From the NCBI RefSeq assembly GCF_039973015.1, contig NZ_JBDWLT010000004.1, positions 60,083-124,082 of the forward strand: a DNA stretch of 64,000 nt. Reading direction: 5' to 3'. Positions within the stretch are counted from its first letter, which is position 1. Each line of letters opens with the position of its first letter. Both the position numbers and the translations under genes were made by a program. Below are positions 52,049 through 62,908 of this stretch, piece by piece. This DNA comes from Parvibaculum sp039973015 (GTDB lineage Bacteria; Pseudomonadota; Alphaproteobacteria; Parvibaculales; Parvibaculaceae). Under the pieces are notes generated by a model that was not told where the DNA came from, searched no databases, and saw only the letters and a program-made list of their open reading frames with translations.

Positions 52049-53155
52049 CTAGAAAATGTTCTTGTTCATTTTCGTCACGATGTCGCGCGTATGGTCTTCG
52101 GACAGATGCGAATAGCGCTTCACCATTTGGAGCGTCTTGTGTCCTAGCACTGCCGCAATCTCAAGAAGGGATGCGCCATTCATCGCCAAGTATGAGGCGG
52201 CCGAGTGGCGTAGGTCATGGAAGCGAAAGTCTTCGATCTTCGCTTCATCACGCGCATTTACCCACGCCTTGCGAATGTCGATTGCCGCGCGTCCGTCGCG
52301 TCGCGGGAAGAGCCACGGCGTTGGTTCTTCCATCTTCTCGCAAAATGTTTCGCGCCACTGGAGGTGGCCCTTCAAGACTTCGGCGAGGTGCTCTACCACG
52401 GGGACCACGCGGGTTTCGCCGTTCTTGGTGTCTCGCAGAATGGCGCTGCCGCGCTTGAAGTCGAGGTCTGCCAGTTGCAGCTTGAGGATTTCGCCCAAGC
52501 GTGCGCCGGTAGACAGGGCGAACACTACAATAGGATAGAGCTGCTTGTTGTCGCTGGCCTTGCAGGCTTTCAGAAGGGCCTCACGCTCGTCGTCATCGAG
52601 GTAGCGCACACGGGAGTTATCAACCTTAGTGACCCGCCCGACGCCTTCCATTGGGTTGGCACCCATCAGGCCCCAACGTCCGGCGTGCTTCAACAGCATT
52701 TCCAGTATGTCCCGGTAATGCTTCAGCGTTCTCTTTGAAATCGGCTTGGCCGCTTTCTGGCGGTTCTCTTCCGACATGCGGGCATCGCGCGATTGTGCGA
52801 GCGCCTGTAGCTTCTCGTTGATGAGCTTCACATCGATGTAGGAGAGGGCGTAATCGCCCAGTTCCGCTTCCCAATACTTTACGCAGGTGCTTTCGGAGCG
52901 CTGGGTAGAAGCGGCCTTGTTCGGCAAAATCTCCCTGCGGTAGCGATCGACCACATCCTTCAGGGTGTGCCGCTTGGCTTCCTGGTGGGAGCTTTTGAAC
53001 TCACCTCTATGGATTGCGGCCTCGACCTGCTGGGCCCAAGTTTTAGCGTCGCTCAGCCGTCTGAAAGTTTTGTTTTGTGGCGGAAATCCATGGACGCGCA
53101 CCTGAACACGGTACGTCGGCCCATTCTTGCCTTCCCTCTTTTGAATGTTAGCCAA
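52049..53155 (-). CDS. int: Tyrosine integrase of the nested element
   Basis: A 368-residue integrase: a short arm-binding N-terminus, SAM-like core-binding domain (about 60-150) and catalytic domain with STGARLGEILKLQL (Arg), TKNGETRVVPV (Lys), FHDLRHSAASYL (His-x2-Arg), VLGHKTLQMVKRYSHL (His and Tyr). Its 5' end lies 75 bases from a tandem TTTGGCACA repeat and 245 bases from the tRNA-derived junction, the usual position of a tRNA-targeting integrase. Confidence 0.95.
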   Translation of the reverse strand: MANIQKREGKNGPTYRVQVRVHGFPPQNKTFRRLSDAKTWAQQVEAAIHRGEFKSSHQEAKRHTLKDVVDRYRREILPNKAASTQRSESTCVKYWEAELGDYALSYIDVKLINEKLQALAQSRDARMSEENRQKAAKPISKRTLKHYRDILEMLLKHAGRWGLMGANPMEGVGRVTKVDNSRVRYLDDDEREALLKACKASDNKQLYPIVVFALSTGARLGEILKLQLADLDFKRGSAILRDTKNGETRVVPVVEHLAEVLKGHLQWRETFCEKMEEPTPWLFPRRDGRAAIDIRKAWVNARDEAKIEDFRFHDLRHSAASYLAMNGASLLEIAAVLGHKTLQMVKRYSHLSEDHTRDIVTKMNKNIF

Positions 53156-53230
53156 TTTTCATCATCAACTTTCTATATTTTCAAAAAATCCCTTTCAGGG
53201 TAATATCTTATGGGGTTTGTCACAAGGAAA

Positions 53231-53256
53231 ATTTGGCACAAATTTGGCACAGTAAG
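53231..53256 (+). repeat. Arm-type repeat, right copy
   Basis: Two tandem TTTGGCACA units; all 26 bases identical to 21624-21649. It lies between the integrase gene and the tRNA-derived junction. Confidence 0.65.
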
Positions 53257-53367
53257 CCCTCAAAAACGCCCGAAAATGCCAACATCCCCCAACTGACAAA
53301 AATGGATAACCTATTGTTATTATTGTGATTTATGTTGAGGGTTGTTGAGCAAAATTGCCCTATTTCC

Positions 53368-55031
<1,664 letters not shown>

Positions 55032-55035
<4 letters not shown>

Positions 55036-55238
55036 TCTTGTTCGCCTTCTTGGTCTTCCTTTGTGTCGTTCAAAGCGCGCAGCAGTTCTTTGTAGTCTTC
55101 CTCGGCAGCGCGGCGGGCGATAAACCTCACCAGTGCAACAATCCGCTGGTCATGCGCGCCCCCAGAATCGGGCGCAGCACCTCTCGACGGCTTTTTGCCG
55201 TCCTTGTCCAATCTGTTCTTGTGTTCACCTATCAACAT
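55032..55238 (-). CDS. Small gene coupled to the serine recombinase
   Basis: A 68-residue charged protein; QRIVALVRFIARRAAEEDYKELLRALND resembles the small proteins that often precede serine recombinase genes in alphaproteobacteria. Its TGA overlaps the recombinase ATG as ATGA, which strongly supports expression. Function unknown. Confidence 0.65.
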
Positions 55239-55337
55239 ACCTCTTTCCGTCTATCTCATAAAGAACAGATCAAGAACATCGTAGCTTTAATCCACAGAAA
55301 AGTAAAGGAATATATTCCTATTACTTATAGGCTCGTG

Positions 55338-56207
55338 TCATCGCTCGTCGTCAAAAGAGATCGATGTAGATTGGCTATGGGCCGCCTCTTGATCGTGCGT
55401 GATGCCGTCCACCGCGCGATCGAAAGCCTGGAGGTTCAGGCGGCCATCCCGGTAGAAAAGTTCTTTCCTCTCAGTACGGTTCCAACCGTATTGCTCGAAG
55501 AGAGCGTGAACGTCCCGCTCTTCCAGCGCCCGAATTCGCTCCATCGTTTCACGATATGTAAGAGCGACCTCACTTCTTGGGTTGTCGGAGCCGTGACGCA
55601 CTGCTTCATCGATGAGCGTCTGTCTGTCGTTTGTGAAGAGGCGTTGGAGTTGGTTTTCTGCCTTCTCAGCGTCTTCATGGACCGCGTGGACCGAGGCTTT
55701 GAAGCGATCCGGCGTGAACCCATCGGGGCGCTCCACACCTTCCAGTTGAGCGTCGCTCTTTCCCGATACATCGTTCTCGGAGGCCGCAGTTTCGACGGTC
55801 TGAGATTTCGCGATTAATTCCTGCACTAGCCGGTTCGTTTCCAGATCGAATGCCGAAAGTTGCTCGGCACTCTCCCGATCCACCCGGCGTGCAGCCTCTT
55901 CCCGGTACGAGTTTTGCCGGATGCCCATCGCGTTTCCGAAATGTGCGTCGAGTGTTGGCGGGGTGGCTGCTCCGTGTTCGTCGTAGACCAGAACGACCAT
56001 ATCGGCGATCCGCAGGCTACGAGCGCGGGCGAGGTCAGCTCCGAGGGCTTCGCGCGCTTCTGCGCGCTCCTGGAATAGACGCCCGGCTTGTTGCAGCGCT
56101 TCGAGGTTGCCCTGAAGCTTTTCGAGGACGAGGGGATTTGCTCCGCGAAATGCTCTCGCGGCGCGGTCCAGGTTCTCTTCGTGCAGCTCCTCGAACTTCT
56201 TTGCCAT
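55338..56207 (-). CDS. Unknown coiled-coil protein
   Basis: A 289-residue soluble, highly charged, helical protein (MAKKFEELHEENLDRAARAFRG...) with Gln/Glu-rich heptads in the first 60 residues and again at 165-215. No family recognised. It lies downstream of the split VirD4-like genes on the same strand. The 59 bases before it are AT-rich and could hold a divergent promoter with the small plus-strand gene at 56267. Confidence 0.6.
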   Translation of the reverse strand: MAKKFEELHEENLDRAARAFRGANPLVLEKLQGNLEALQQAGRLFQERAEAREALGADLARARSLRIADMVVLVYDEHGAATPPTLDAHFGNAMGIRQNSYREEAARRVDRESAEQLSAFDLETNRLVQELIAKSQTVETAASENDVSGKSDAQLEGVERPDGFTPDRFKASVHAVHEDAEKAENQLQRLFTNDRQTLIDEAVRHGSDNPRSEVALTYRETMERIRALEERDVHALFEQYGWNRTERKELFYRDGRLNLQAFDRAVDGITHDQEAAHSQSTSISFDDER

Positions 56208-56626
56208 TAGCTTGATCCGTAGCCTGCTTTGTTTGCAAATAATTCACAAAATTGGTATGTTAAATTATGGAGAAGACTGAGAAACAGCCATCGCGAACGC
56301 GTGAAAAGCCGCAGCTCGGCAAAAAGCGCGTTCTGGCCGATCAGGCTGCTGAAGAATTCGTGGAAAGGGGCAGCGCAAGCGGGATACCCCGTGCGGTTCT
56401 TGCACATGCGCTTTTCGAGCAGGCGCTCGTTGCTGCGATTCCAGAAGGGCCGGTGACCATCGAAAAGGCCGGTCTGTATTTTGGTCATCTGCTCTATTTC
56501 CAGCAGCGTCTCGAAACTGAAATTGCCGAGATGGAAGCGATAGCCGACCCCGTGCGCCACTAGCCACTCGATTCCAAGATTGATCGAGGAACTAAAGAAG
56601 CTTCTCGCCTGTCCTGCGCTAGGCAT
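56207..56626 (-). CDS. Alternative minus-strand gene (139 aa)
   Basis: Its ATG overlaps the stop of the upstream VirD4-like gene by eight bases and its TAA overlaps the next ATG (TAATG), as expected inside this tightly packed operon. The protein is rich in Phe, Asn and Cys and its last 20 residues run through an AT-rich, intergenic-looking stretch. I rate it slightly below the plus-strand alternative at 56267-56563. Confidence 0.3.
   Translation of the reverse strand: MPSAGQARSFFSSSINLGIEWLVAHGVGYRFHLGNFSFETLLEIEQMTKIQTGLFDGHRPFWNRSNERLLEKRMCKNRTGYPACAAPFHEFFSSLIGQNALFAELRLFTRSRWLFLSLLHNLTYQFCELFANKAGYGSS
56267..56563 (+). CDS. Possible small helical protein
   Basis: A 98-residue frame with normal-looking helical composition (AAEEFVERGSASGIPRAVLAHALFEQALVAAI, LYFGHLLYFQQRLETEIAEM). 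No clear ribosome site. An alternative reading on the minus strand (56207-56626, 139 codons) overlaps the upstream gene's stop and touches the next gene's start as TAATG, so only one of the two is probably real. Confidence 0.4.
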   Translation: MEKTEKQPSRTREKPQLGKKRVLADQAAEEFVERGSASGIPRAVLAHALFEQALVAAIPEGPVTIEKAGLYFGHLLYFQQRLETEIAEMEAIADPVRH

Positions 56627-58070
56627 AGACGAACCTCCTGATCAACAAGGCAACATCGATACCATTCAGCCAAAACACGGTATGAATACCGAGCCATGCG
56701 TAGATAAAAGCAAAAGCACTAAGGGCCGTCAGCGGTGAGCGCTTTGAACTTTTCTTGGCTTCGTCTTTTCGACGCGGCGGCTTTGGCCAGACCACGCGCA
56801 CACCTTTACGCGAAATATCAAGCTTGGCTTTTGGGCGCGTGCGTGGTGGCTTGCCTTCCAACGGGTTCTCATCAATGAGTTTTCGAAGGCCAGCCACATC
56901 CCAATAAGGAAGTTTCTTTGCTCTGATGGGCTTCATGCCACGCACTCGAACGATTGCTTCGTCCTTTGGCATTGCCAATAGCTGCTGAGGTGACCGCAGC
57001 GGGATCGAAGTATCTTTCACTCCGAACCGAACCGTTTCGAAGTCCGGCCCATCGATGTTCGCGTCATACTCCTTCCCGGCTTCTTCCCCCAAAATACGGC
57101 TACACTCTTCTGCTTCCCCCAAGGTGTCGAAAGCGTTCCACTGCACGATGTCGCAGTTGTCCAAAATTTGACGTGTTGCAACCTCGCCATAATTCTTTTC
57201 GATTCCGGCCTTGCTCTGAACATATATGGCAGCCGAAACATTCAGCCCACGGAGTGTGTTCTGTATTGTGTCGAAGCCGGGAATATTCATCCTGTTGAAC
57301 TCATCCAACTCACAGTGAATAGGCTGTCCCGTTGGGTAAATCACTGCTGAGGTAAACACCGCACTTGTTGTTAGCGAGACAACAACACCATCGTTATCAA
57401 GGCGACGGAGAGGGATCATTAAGAACAGCGCCTGATTGGGAAGCCTTCTAAGATCTGATATCCGTGCGTTTGTGTACTCACCCATGCGCCCGTAAGGGCC
57501 TGTATCATCGAAAACTCTGAAGCCTTCCTGCGCTGGGCTGAGGAACTGGCTCCAGTATTCGGGTTTTGCGCTGGCAAGAGATAGAACCGACCCGGCCATG
57601 CGCCGCATGTCGGTGATGATCGGATTGCTGTCGTCTCCTAGTCGAAAATCACGCGCGCGCTCCAGCGTCTCATAGGCAAGGTCCGGATCGGCAGCCGTAC
57701 GGTAGAATCGCCCAAGCGTTGCGCCATCTCGTTCCGTGACTGCGTGGAAGATCATTATCGCGCACGCAGCCGTTTGACTTGTACCTCTGAAGAATCGTTC
57801 TGCACCGCCATTTGATTCCGGTAGCGGAATACCGATTTTCGCGATGTTGGAAGCTATGGGGGTGGTGAGCTGACGAATCCGATGATCGTCTGACCAGATG
57901 GCTTCGATTAATGGTTCAAGCAAGTTTGCATTCATGTCCGCGCAGCCGCTATGGGCATAAGTGTTGTCCGGACTAATGCACATCACATTGCAACCAACCT
58001 CGCGTAGCCCCCGAGCTAACATCTTGGCACTTTCCTCTTTGCAGTCCGTGCTAAAGAGATTGTGTCTCAT
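56619..58070 (-). CDS. VirD4-like ATPase, C-terminal part (split gene)
   Basis: A 483-residue protein carrying the post-Walker-A half of a VirD4-like ATPase: LFSTDCKEESA (cf. TDPKGE), then CELDEFNRMNIPG (Walker B), IYVQSKAGIEKNYG and a late EAIVRVRGMKPIRAKKLPYW. Two hydrophobic segments end the protein (about 440-480), unusual for VirD4. The ATG at 58070 overlaps the stop of the Walker A frame as ATGA. Either two subunits, a -1 frameshift product or a recent frameshift. Confidence 0.7.
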   Translation of the reverse strand: MRHNLFSTDCKEESAKMLARGLREVGCNVMCISPDNTYAHSGCADMNANLLEPLIEAIWSDDHRIRQLTTPIASNIAKIGIPLPESNGGAERFFRGTSQTAACAIMIFHAVTERDGATLGRFYRTAADPDLAYETLERARDFRLGDDSNPIITDMRRMAGSVLSLASAKPEYWSQFLSPAQEGFRVFDDTGPYGRMGEYTNARISDLRRLPNQALFLMIPLRRLDNDGVVVSLTTSAVFTSAVIYPTGQPIHCELDEFNRMNIPGFDTIQNTLRGLNVSAAIYVQSKAGIEKNYGEVATRQILDNCDIVQWNAFDTLGEAEECSRILGEEAGKEYDANIDGPDFETVRFGVKDTSIPLRSPQQLLAMPKDEAIVRVRGMKPIRAKKLPYWDVAGLRKLIDENPLEGKPPRTRPKAKLDISRKGVRVVWPKPPRRKDEAKKSSKRSPLTALSAFAFIYAWLGIHTVFWLNGIDVALLIRRFVYA

Positions 58071-58573
58071 TTTCTGCGCTCCGTTCCGGGGCGGTGCCAC
58101 AAGACACTCAGTATGGAGGAAGGAATTGCTCCAGTGCTGGTCTTGCCTGAGCCCTGTCCACCAATAACGAGAGTGAAGTTTGGTCTGAGCCGCCAAGGCA
58201 GAAATAAAAGGTAGCCGTGCTCGTCGAGACCGAGCGTGCGCCCACGGCCATCATACATTCCGGCTGCTCGACGCTCGTTGAAGGAAGAAAATCCGCCTTT
58301 GGTATTCTTTTCGCTAGTCGGATTTTGTGCGGCTGACCAACTTCCAGTGTTCCGGTAGTAGCGAGAAAGTTCGGCCAGGCCATCGATTATAGGCCGATAG
58401 GCAACCAGTGCGATAACGCCCGGGATGACCCAATCCCACCATTCGCTGTATTCGTAAGAAGCAGGCGTCAGGACGTAGGCGAACTGCAAGACGCCGCTTG
58501 CGACGAACAGCTTTCCTTGCGCGTTGCGATATGCGCGACGTTTTGAACGAAGAAGTTCTCCGAGCACGGACAT
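58067..58573 (-). CDS. VirD4-like ATPase, N-terminal part with Walker A (split gene)
   Basis: A 168-residue protein with two hydrophobic segments (about residues 21-37 and 48-62), a linker, and FTLVIGGQGSGKTSTGAIPSSIL, a full Walker A. It stops 26 residues after the Walker A, where VirD4 proteins continue to the TDPKGE motif; that part is encoded in the overlapping downstream frame. The start at 58573 follows GGAGG and lies two bases after the upstream stop. Confidence 0.7.
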   Translation of the reverse strand: MSVLGELLRSKRRAYRNAQGKLFVASGVLQFAYVLTPASYEYSEWWDWVIPGVIALVAYRPIIDGLAELSRYYRNTGSWSAAQNPTSEKNTKGGFSSFNERRAAGMYDGRGRTLGLDEHGYLLFLPWRLRPNFTLVIGGQGSGKTSTGAIPSSILSVLWHRPGTERRK

Positions 58574-58575
58574 CG

Positions 58576-59469
58576 CTACAGTCCTCCCCCCGAGTTCCAA
58601 TCCACACCCCGGCGGAGACGCACTATCTCCACGCTTTGCGCTCCGGCCGCTTCGAAGTAGCGAAGCCAAAAATTGCGCAATTCGTCTTCCGTACAGTAGG
58701 CGAGTTGACCTGAACCATAGCCATGCTGAATGGCCATGTAGAAGGTGACCTTTACCCCGCTCAAATCATGGGGACGTACTCGCTCAAAGTAAGGGCGCGT
58801 CGCGAATGTGTCGAAAGCGGGAAGAGCGCCGCGCACGTGGCAAAACTGCGCTTCTGGCGTGTTCTGGATTCCGTCGGAAATTACAACCAGCCGCCGGTTC
58901 CCGCCTCCATCGCCAAAGCCCGGCAGGCGGGAGATACTCTGAATCTGTTCGAGGATGGGGCTTTCTCGTACCTGACGATGTGCCGGGCCGGCATCGGGAT
59001 TGAGGAACTCATCGAAGAACGGTTCATAGAGGTTCTCGAAGGCATCCTGAGCTTCTTTAGCCAGGTAAGCGGGTGTTGCGCTTGCTGCACCAAGGCGTTC
59101 GAGGTCGCGCGGGTCACTCGCCGTACGGCAGAAGTCGACGCGAGGAGTGACGACCGATGCAATCTGTTGCTCCTCAGTGGTAATCAGGCGCAGCCGTTCG
59201 TTGCTGTGGAGTGCACGCCAATAGATGTCCTCTGCAATTTTGCGCAGGTCCCTAGTCTGAGACTGATCGTAACCCACCGAGGCATCCAAAAAGACGACGG
59301 TTTGGGCCTGACGAGGATCAGGCAAGCAACCAATTGCATTTGGCTGCGCCTTTCCAAGGTTGCTGAGTGCGAGATAACCCGCAGTGCCTGCAATGAGAAA
59401 GGCCCCGAACCCGTAGGCCACCGTCTTTATCTGCGATGCCTTATTGCCGCGCCTCTTACGTCTGGCCAT
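58576..59469 (-). CDS. Membrane-anchored vWA-like protein
   Basis: A 297-residue protein with a basic N-terminus, one membrane segment (about residues 16-35) and a vWA-like extracytoplasmic domain: TVVFLDASVGYD (DxS, MIDAS-like), a central Ser region (SPILEQIQSIS) and LVVISDGIQNT (the acidic strand of vWA). Three cysteines follow. vWA domains bind partners through metal. GGAGG lies eight bases before the ATG at 59469. It overlaps the upstream gene by 14 bases and is followed at once by the split ATPase genes. Confidence 0.7.
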   Translation of the reverse strand: MARRKRRGNKASQIKTVAYGFGAFLIAGTAGYLALSNLGKAQPNAIGCLPDPRQAQTVVFLDASVGYDQSQTRDLRKIAEDIYWRALHSNERLRLITTEEQQIASVVTPRVDFCRTASDPRDLERLGAASATPAYLAKEAQDAFENLYEPFFDEFLNPDAGPAHRQVRESPILEQIQSISRLPGFGDGGGNRRLVVISDGIQNTPEAQFCHVRGALPAFDTFATRPYFERVRPHDLSGVKVTFYMAIQHGYGSGQLAYCTEDELRNFWLRYFEAAGAQSVEIVRLRRGVDWNSGGGL

Positions 59470-60757
59470 TTCTGCATCCTCCGATTTGCGTGACAAAATT
59501 TCGGTACGCTTCTTGGATTCGCGCTGTCGCTTTTTCCGCGCCGACATCCAGCGCAGCGTTTGCTGCGTTCAAACGCTCGCTTGCTGAGGTGAAGCTGAGT
59601 TCCGCGTCATCCTCGAGGTCGGGTATTTCACTGCTCAGGGCAAGCCGGTCATGCCATTCGATATTCCCGCCCTCAGGCTTGTGACCGGTAACAGCTCGAT
59701 AGCGTTCGACGAGCCTCGTGCGATACTCCTGAAAGCGCGCAGCCCGGTGCTCGATATCGCTCAGGATCACTTCGCGAACGCGTTTTGCATGGCCTCGGGT
59801 TTGGGTTCGCCGGTTGCGGGCTTTTTCCAGCGCACTCCGACCGTTGGCAATTTCTTCACGACCACCCTCAATGCATTCAGCAATCTCTTCGATCGAGATG
59901 TCGTAGGATTCTCGTGCATTTTCCGCGACCTGATCGGCGGCCTTCGCCGCGTTCACATAGCCGGGATAAGGGTCCGAAAAAGCGCTTAGCCCTTTCCACC
60001 ACGCGAAGGCCGACGTGGCACACCCAAAAGCCAACAGAAACAACGCCTGGATGTCCGTCACAGCAGCGTGAAGCTGGCTAGGAGAGAAAGTGATATTCGA
60101 TAGCTCGCCCGTTCCACGGACGATTGCCATCGCCGTAATCAGCATGCCAAGACCGACAGCAAGAATCGGGGCTGCGATGCGCGCGGACCACCGCTTTACG
60201 AGAGTGACGGTATCCGTCAGTCCACCTTCTACGCCGAACCAAATATGTCGTCCGGCGAGGTGACCGCTACCGACTGCGATGAAGATGATCGTGCCGGAGG
60301 CGACGAGCGCAACACCGCCAGCCTCCGCAAAGGATCGCATTGCACCACCTGCGGTCAGAAAAAGCCCTGTGCCGCATGCCTCAACGCTCGTGAGCAGTGC
60401 GAGTTGGGCAAGATTCTCCCCGATTTTGGGGATATGAACTTTGCGCGTCAGGCCGTGCTGTTGGATGAAGAGCGCGAGATAGCGTCGGGCATCTTTGTAT
60501 TCGCCAATCGCGTTGGAGAGTTCTGCTGATGCCTCCGATGCCAGGAGTTCAAGCTCCGCTTGCGCCTCGCCGGCCTTTTGGGCGGCTTCGTCGCACTCTG
60601 TCGTGTCTTCCTGCTGGATGCTGGCAATCAGATTGCAGAGCGTGCAACGCGTGCTCTCGATGGCTTCCAGGTCTTCGGCTTTCCGTTGTTCGAGAGCTGC
60701 GGCAATGCCGCTATCGAGAAGTGCCCCCGATCCGAAATTCGTAGGGATATCGTTCAC
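59456..60757 (-). CDS. Coiled-coil membrane protein
   Basis: A 433-residue protein: an Ala/Glu-rich coiled coil (about 20-100), four hydrophobic segments (about 118-140, 146-170, 192-215 and 232-255) and a second long coiled coil (270-420). The GTG start at 60757 follows GGAGG by seven bases. It leads an operon with the vWA-like protein and the split VirD4-like ATPase, so a membrane scaffold role is plausible. No family recognised. Confidence 0.6.
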   Translation of the reverse strand: MNDIPTNFGSGALLDSGIAAALEQRKAEDLEAIESTRCTLCNLIASIQQEDTTECDEAAQKAGEAQAELELLASEASAELSNAIGEYKDARRYLALFIQQHGLTRKVHIPKIGENLAQLALLTSVEACGTGLFLTAGGAMRSFAEAGGVALVASGTIIFIAVGSGHLAGRHIWFGVEGGLTDTVTLVKRWSARIAAPILAVGLGMLITAMAIVRGTGELSNITFSPSQLHAAVTDIQALFLLAFGCATSAFAWWKGLSAFSDPYPGYVNAAKAADQVAENARESYDISIEEIAECIEGGREEIANGRSALEKARNRRTQTRGHAKRVREVILSDIEHRAARFQEYRTRLVERYRAVTGHKPEGGNIEWHDRLALSSEIPDLEDDAELSFTSASERLNAANAALDVGAEKATARIQEAYRNFVTQIGGCRNGQT

Positions 60758-60983
60758 GATGACGCCTCCTGTCCCGCCGGATCGCCGGCGCGTACTTCAA
60801 GTGAGCTGACCGCTTGGCATAGCAGGAACCCCCCGAAGTTGCCGGCGATGGTCGTTTCTTCCTCGTTTTGATGACCGGCTGTTTTTTTACGTTGGTTCAA
60901 TCGTGTGATGTGCTGACATGTATGTCAATGCATTAGAATTCAAGTAGAGTTATTTTTTGCAAAAAAAGAGTTCCTCAAACGCG

Positions 60984-61721
60984 TTATACAGGCTCTCGCT
61001 GCGACGCATTTCTTTTCGTCCGGTGATAGGAGGCCAGCTTTTGTTCTCTGGTCGCTAGTGCTTGCATCGCCTTGAAGCGCTCGGACTCAGGGGCTGAATG
61101 GTCATTGAGAATGTCTTCGGCGCGTTTCGACAGAGGCGGCGGCATATACTTTTTGCGGTCCAGCCCATTCTCCCGAACGTGGTTTTCCAACGCTTGCAAA
61201 AGTTTTGGATCAAGCCGCTTCAACTCTGCGCGATAAAGGGTGTGGTTGCCGTCCTTATCGCGCCACCACTTGTCATAGAAATCAGTTGGCCTGCCGTCTT
61301 TAGATTTTCTTCCGCGATAGCACTTATAGCCCTTAGGACGCGCGGCTTTTCGCGGTGCTGCTGTTCGGTTGGTGGCGGCGTCTTCCGCGAGGGCATCAAG
61401 AATTTCTACGGCGGCGCGAGAAATTTTCTCGCTTCCAATCGACTTTAGCTGCGTAGCTGAAAAGATTTTTCTAAGAACTGTTTCGACTTTTCTTATTTTT
61501 TTCTCGTCGGGTCTAATATTGCCTCCATGCACCTCTAATGTGTATTTTACATTATTTGCATGTTGAATGTCCTTTTGGCAACTTGTTCCTGCACTTTCCT
61601 TCGATGCAGCGTCGAGCTTGCTTTTGCCTTTGGGCCTGCCAACAAGTGTCACTGAAGGCTTCGAGCGCGCTTTGGAAGGAGGTGCGGGCTCTTGACGACC
61701 TTTTGACGATGGACGGGCCAT
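60984..61721 (-). CDS. Unknown basic protein
   Basis: A 245-residue, strongly basic protein. The first 60 residues are Lys/Pro/Ser-rich and disordered. The middle is helical (DEKKIRKVETVLRKIFSATQLKSIGSEKISRAAVEILDALAED). A compact segment YDKWWRDKDGNHTLYRAELKRLDPKLLQALENHV is unusual and Trp/Tyr-rich. No family recognised; possibly nucleic-acid binding. GGAG lies eight bases before the ATG. It could lead the operon that continues at 60757, after a 226-base gap. Confidence 0.55.
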   Translation of the reverse strand: MARPSSKGRQEPAPPSKARSKPSVTLVGRPKGKSKLDAASKESAGTSCQKDIQHANNVKYTLEVHGGNIRPDEKKIRKVETVLRKIFSATQLKSIGSEKISRAAVEILDALAEDAATNRTAAPRKAARPKGYKCYRGRKSKDGRPTDFYDKWWRDKDGNHTLYRAELKRLDPKLLQALENHVRENGLDRKKYMPPPLSKRAEDILNDHSAPESERFKAMQALATREQKLASYHRTKRNASQREPV

Positions 61722-61852
61722 ATCGAGTGCTCCGAAAATTGAACCGGGAGCCTAATCTCCTTGCGGAGAAAAATACAACCCTCATCTAGTGCGATTATTT
61801 TTGGAAAATTTGTCCTAGTCATTGAATTTCCCAAGAATTAGGCAATTTTAAC

Positions 61853-62908
61853 GTGTTGGCTGATGCTGGCGCTATTATGGGGGATGGTCTGGTGGATTTT
61901 TGGAATGACGGACAGGATTGGTACGGTTGCCTAGGCCAATCTTTGGGAATGGATCGCGGCGAACTCTGCGAATCCCTTCTGGATTTCACAAACAGCAGGC
62001 GTGCCGCAGCCGCACCAACGCGCGGGCATATCAGTAAAAACTGGCGTGATCGACGGCCAGCCAGCACGCCGAGCACCAGCACAGCTAAATTTCTGCTCAC
62101 GTACTTAACCGAGAAGCACAAGAAAAAGTTTGTGTCTGACGACGAAGCGTTTGCAGAGATTGAGGCGTACCTCAGCTCTCGCGCCGGCTTGGGTGATAAA
62201 GGCAGAGCTTCAGGTTCTTCAGATTTTGAGGCGGCTGCAAAAAGCTTGGACGGATTATACAGGCATTGGCTTGGGGAAGATCCAAGTTCGTCTCGCACGC
62301 CTGACGGGCGAGACGGATTCTATGTTGCGCTCCGTCGCAGGTACGGAGGCCAGAGCATCTATCAGGAACTGCTGTATATAGCGCCCGATGCCAAAGAGCC
62401 GTCCTACATGTTCAGCAAGTTGGGTAGAGCGCTCGCCGGGCGAGTTGCGTTTGTAGATTCAACTCTTGCCTACGGCTTTTTCGGCGCACCATTCGCTAAG
62501 CCCGGAAACTTCAGCCTACGCATGGTGACGATGCAGTTTTACAAGGAGGAATCGCACAAGTTGGCTACTGGCATTATCAGCCGCGTTTGTAATTCAGAAA
62601 CGAAGCTAATGGCGGCGGCCACGGTGTTATGGCCGTGCGACAACAGCGATCAGCGGCTTGAATGGGCGCTCAACGCTCTACGTCAAGGCGCTAACCTTCA
62701 CGGCAAAACCTCTCCGGCTGGTCAATACGTGACGGAGTATCTCGCCGACAGCAAAGTACACAAGCGATTGTTCCGTGTCCTGCAAGCGCCGCTAATCGCT
62801 GCGGCACCCGGCACTCTTGCCGACAAATGGGGGAGTCCGGGGGATGAAGGCTCGGTCGATACCCTTATAAATGAGCATCTTGGGCTAAAGGGCAAACCGA
62901 ACAGCTAG
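61853..62908 (+). CDS. Unknown protein
   Basis: A 351-residue soluble protein, divergent from the gene at 60984-61721. A Ser/Thr/Pro-rich segment (about 48-75) separates an N-terminal helical part (DWYGCLGQSLGMDRGELCESLLDF) from the main domain (YRHWLGEDP, RRRYGGQSIYQELLYIAPD, FSLRMVTMQFY). No catalytic motif recognised. The start is a GTG at 61853 or an ATG at 61877. GC is lower than in the trb region. Confidence 0.55.
   Translation: MLADAGAIMGDGLVDFWNDGQDWYGCLGQSLGMDRGELCESLLDFTNSRRAAAAPTRGHISKNWRDRRPASTPSTSTAKFLLTYLTEKHKKKFVSDDEAFAEIEAYLSSRAGLGDKGRASGSSDFEAAAKSLDGLYRHWLGEDPSSSRTPDGRDGFYVALRRRYGGQSIYQELLYIAPDAKEPSYMFSKLGRALAGRVAFVDSTLAYGFFGAPFAKPGNFSLRMVTMQFYKEESHKLATGIISRVCNSETKLMAAATVLWPCDNSDQRLEWALNALRQGANLHGKTSPAGQYVTEYLADSKVHKRLFRVLQAPLIAAAPGTLADKWGSPGDEGSVDTLINEHLGLKGKPNS

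Noticed and set aside
58723..59493. A 256-codon plus-strand frame opposite the vWA-like gene.
   Set aside because: The minus-strand gene has a ribosome site, membrane anchor and vWA motifs and is coupled to its neighbours.
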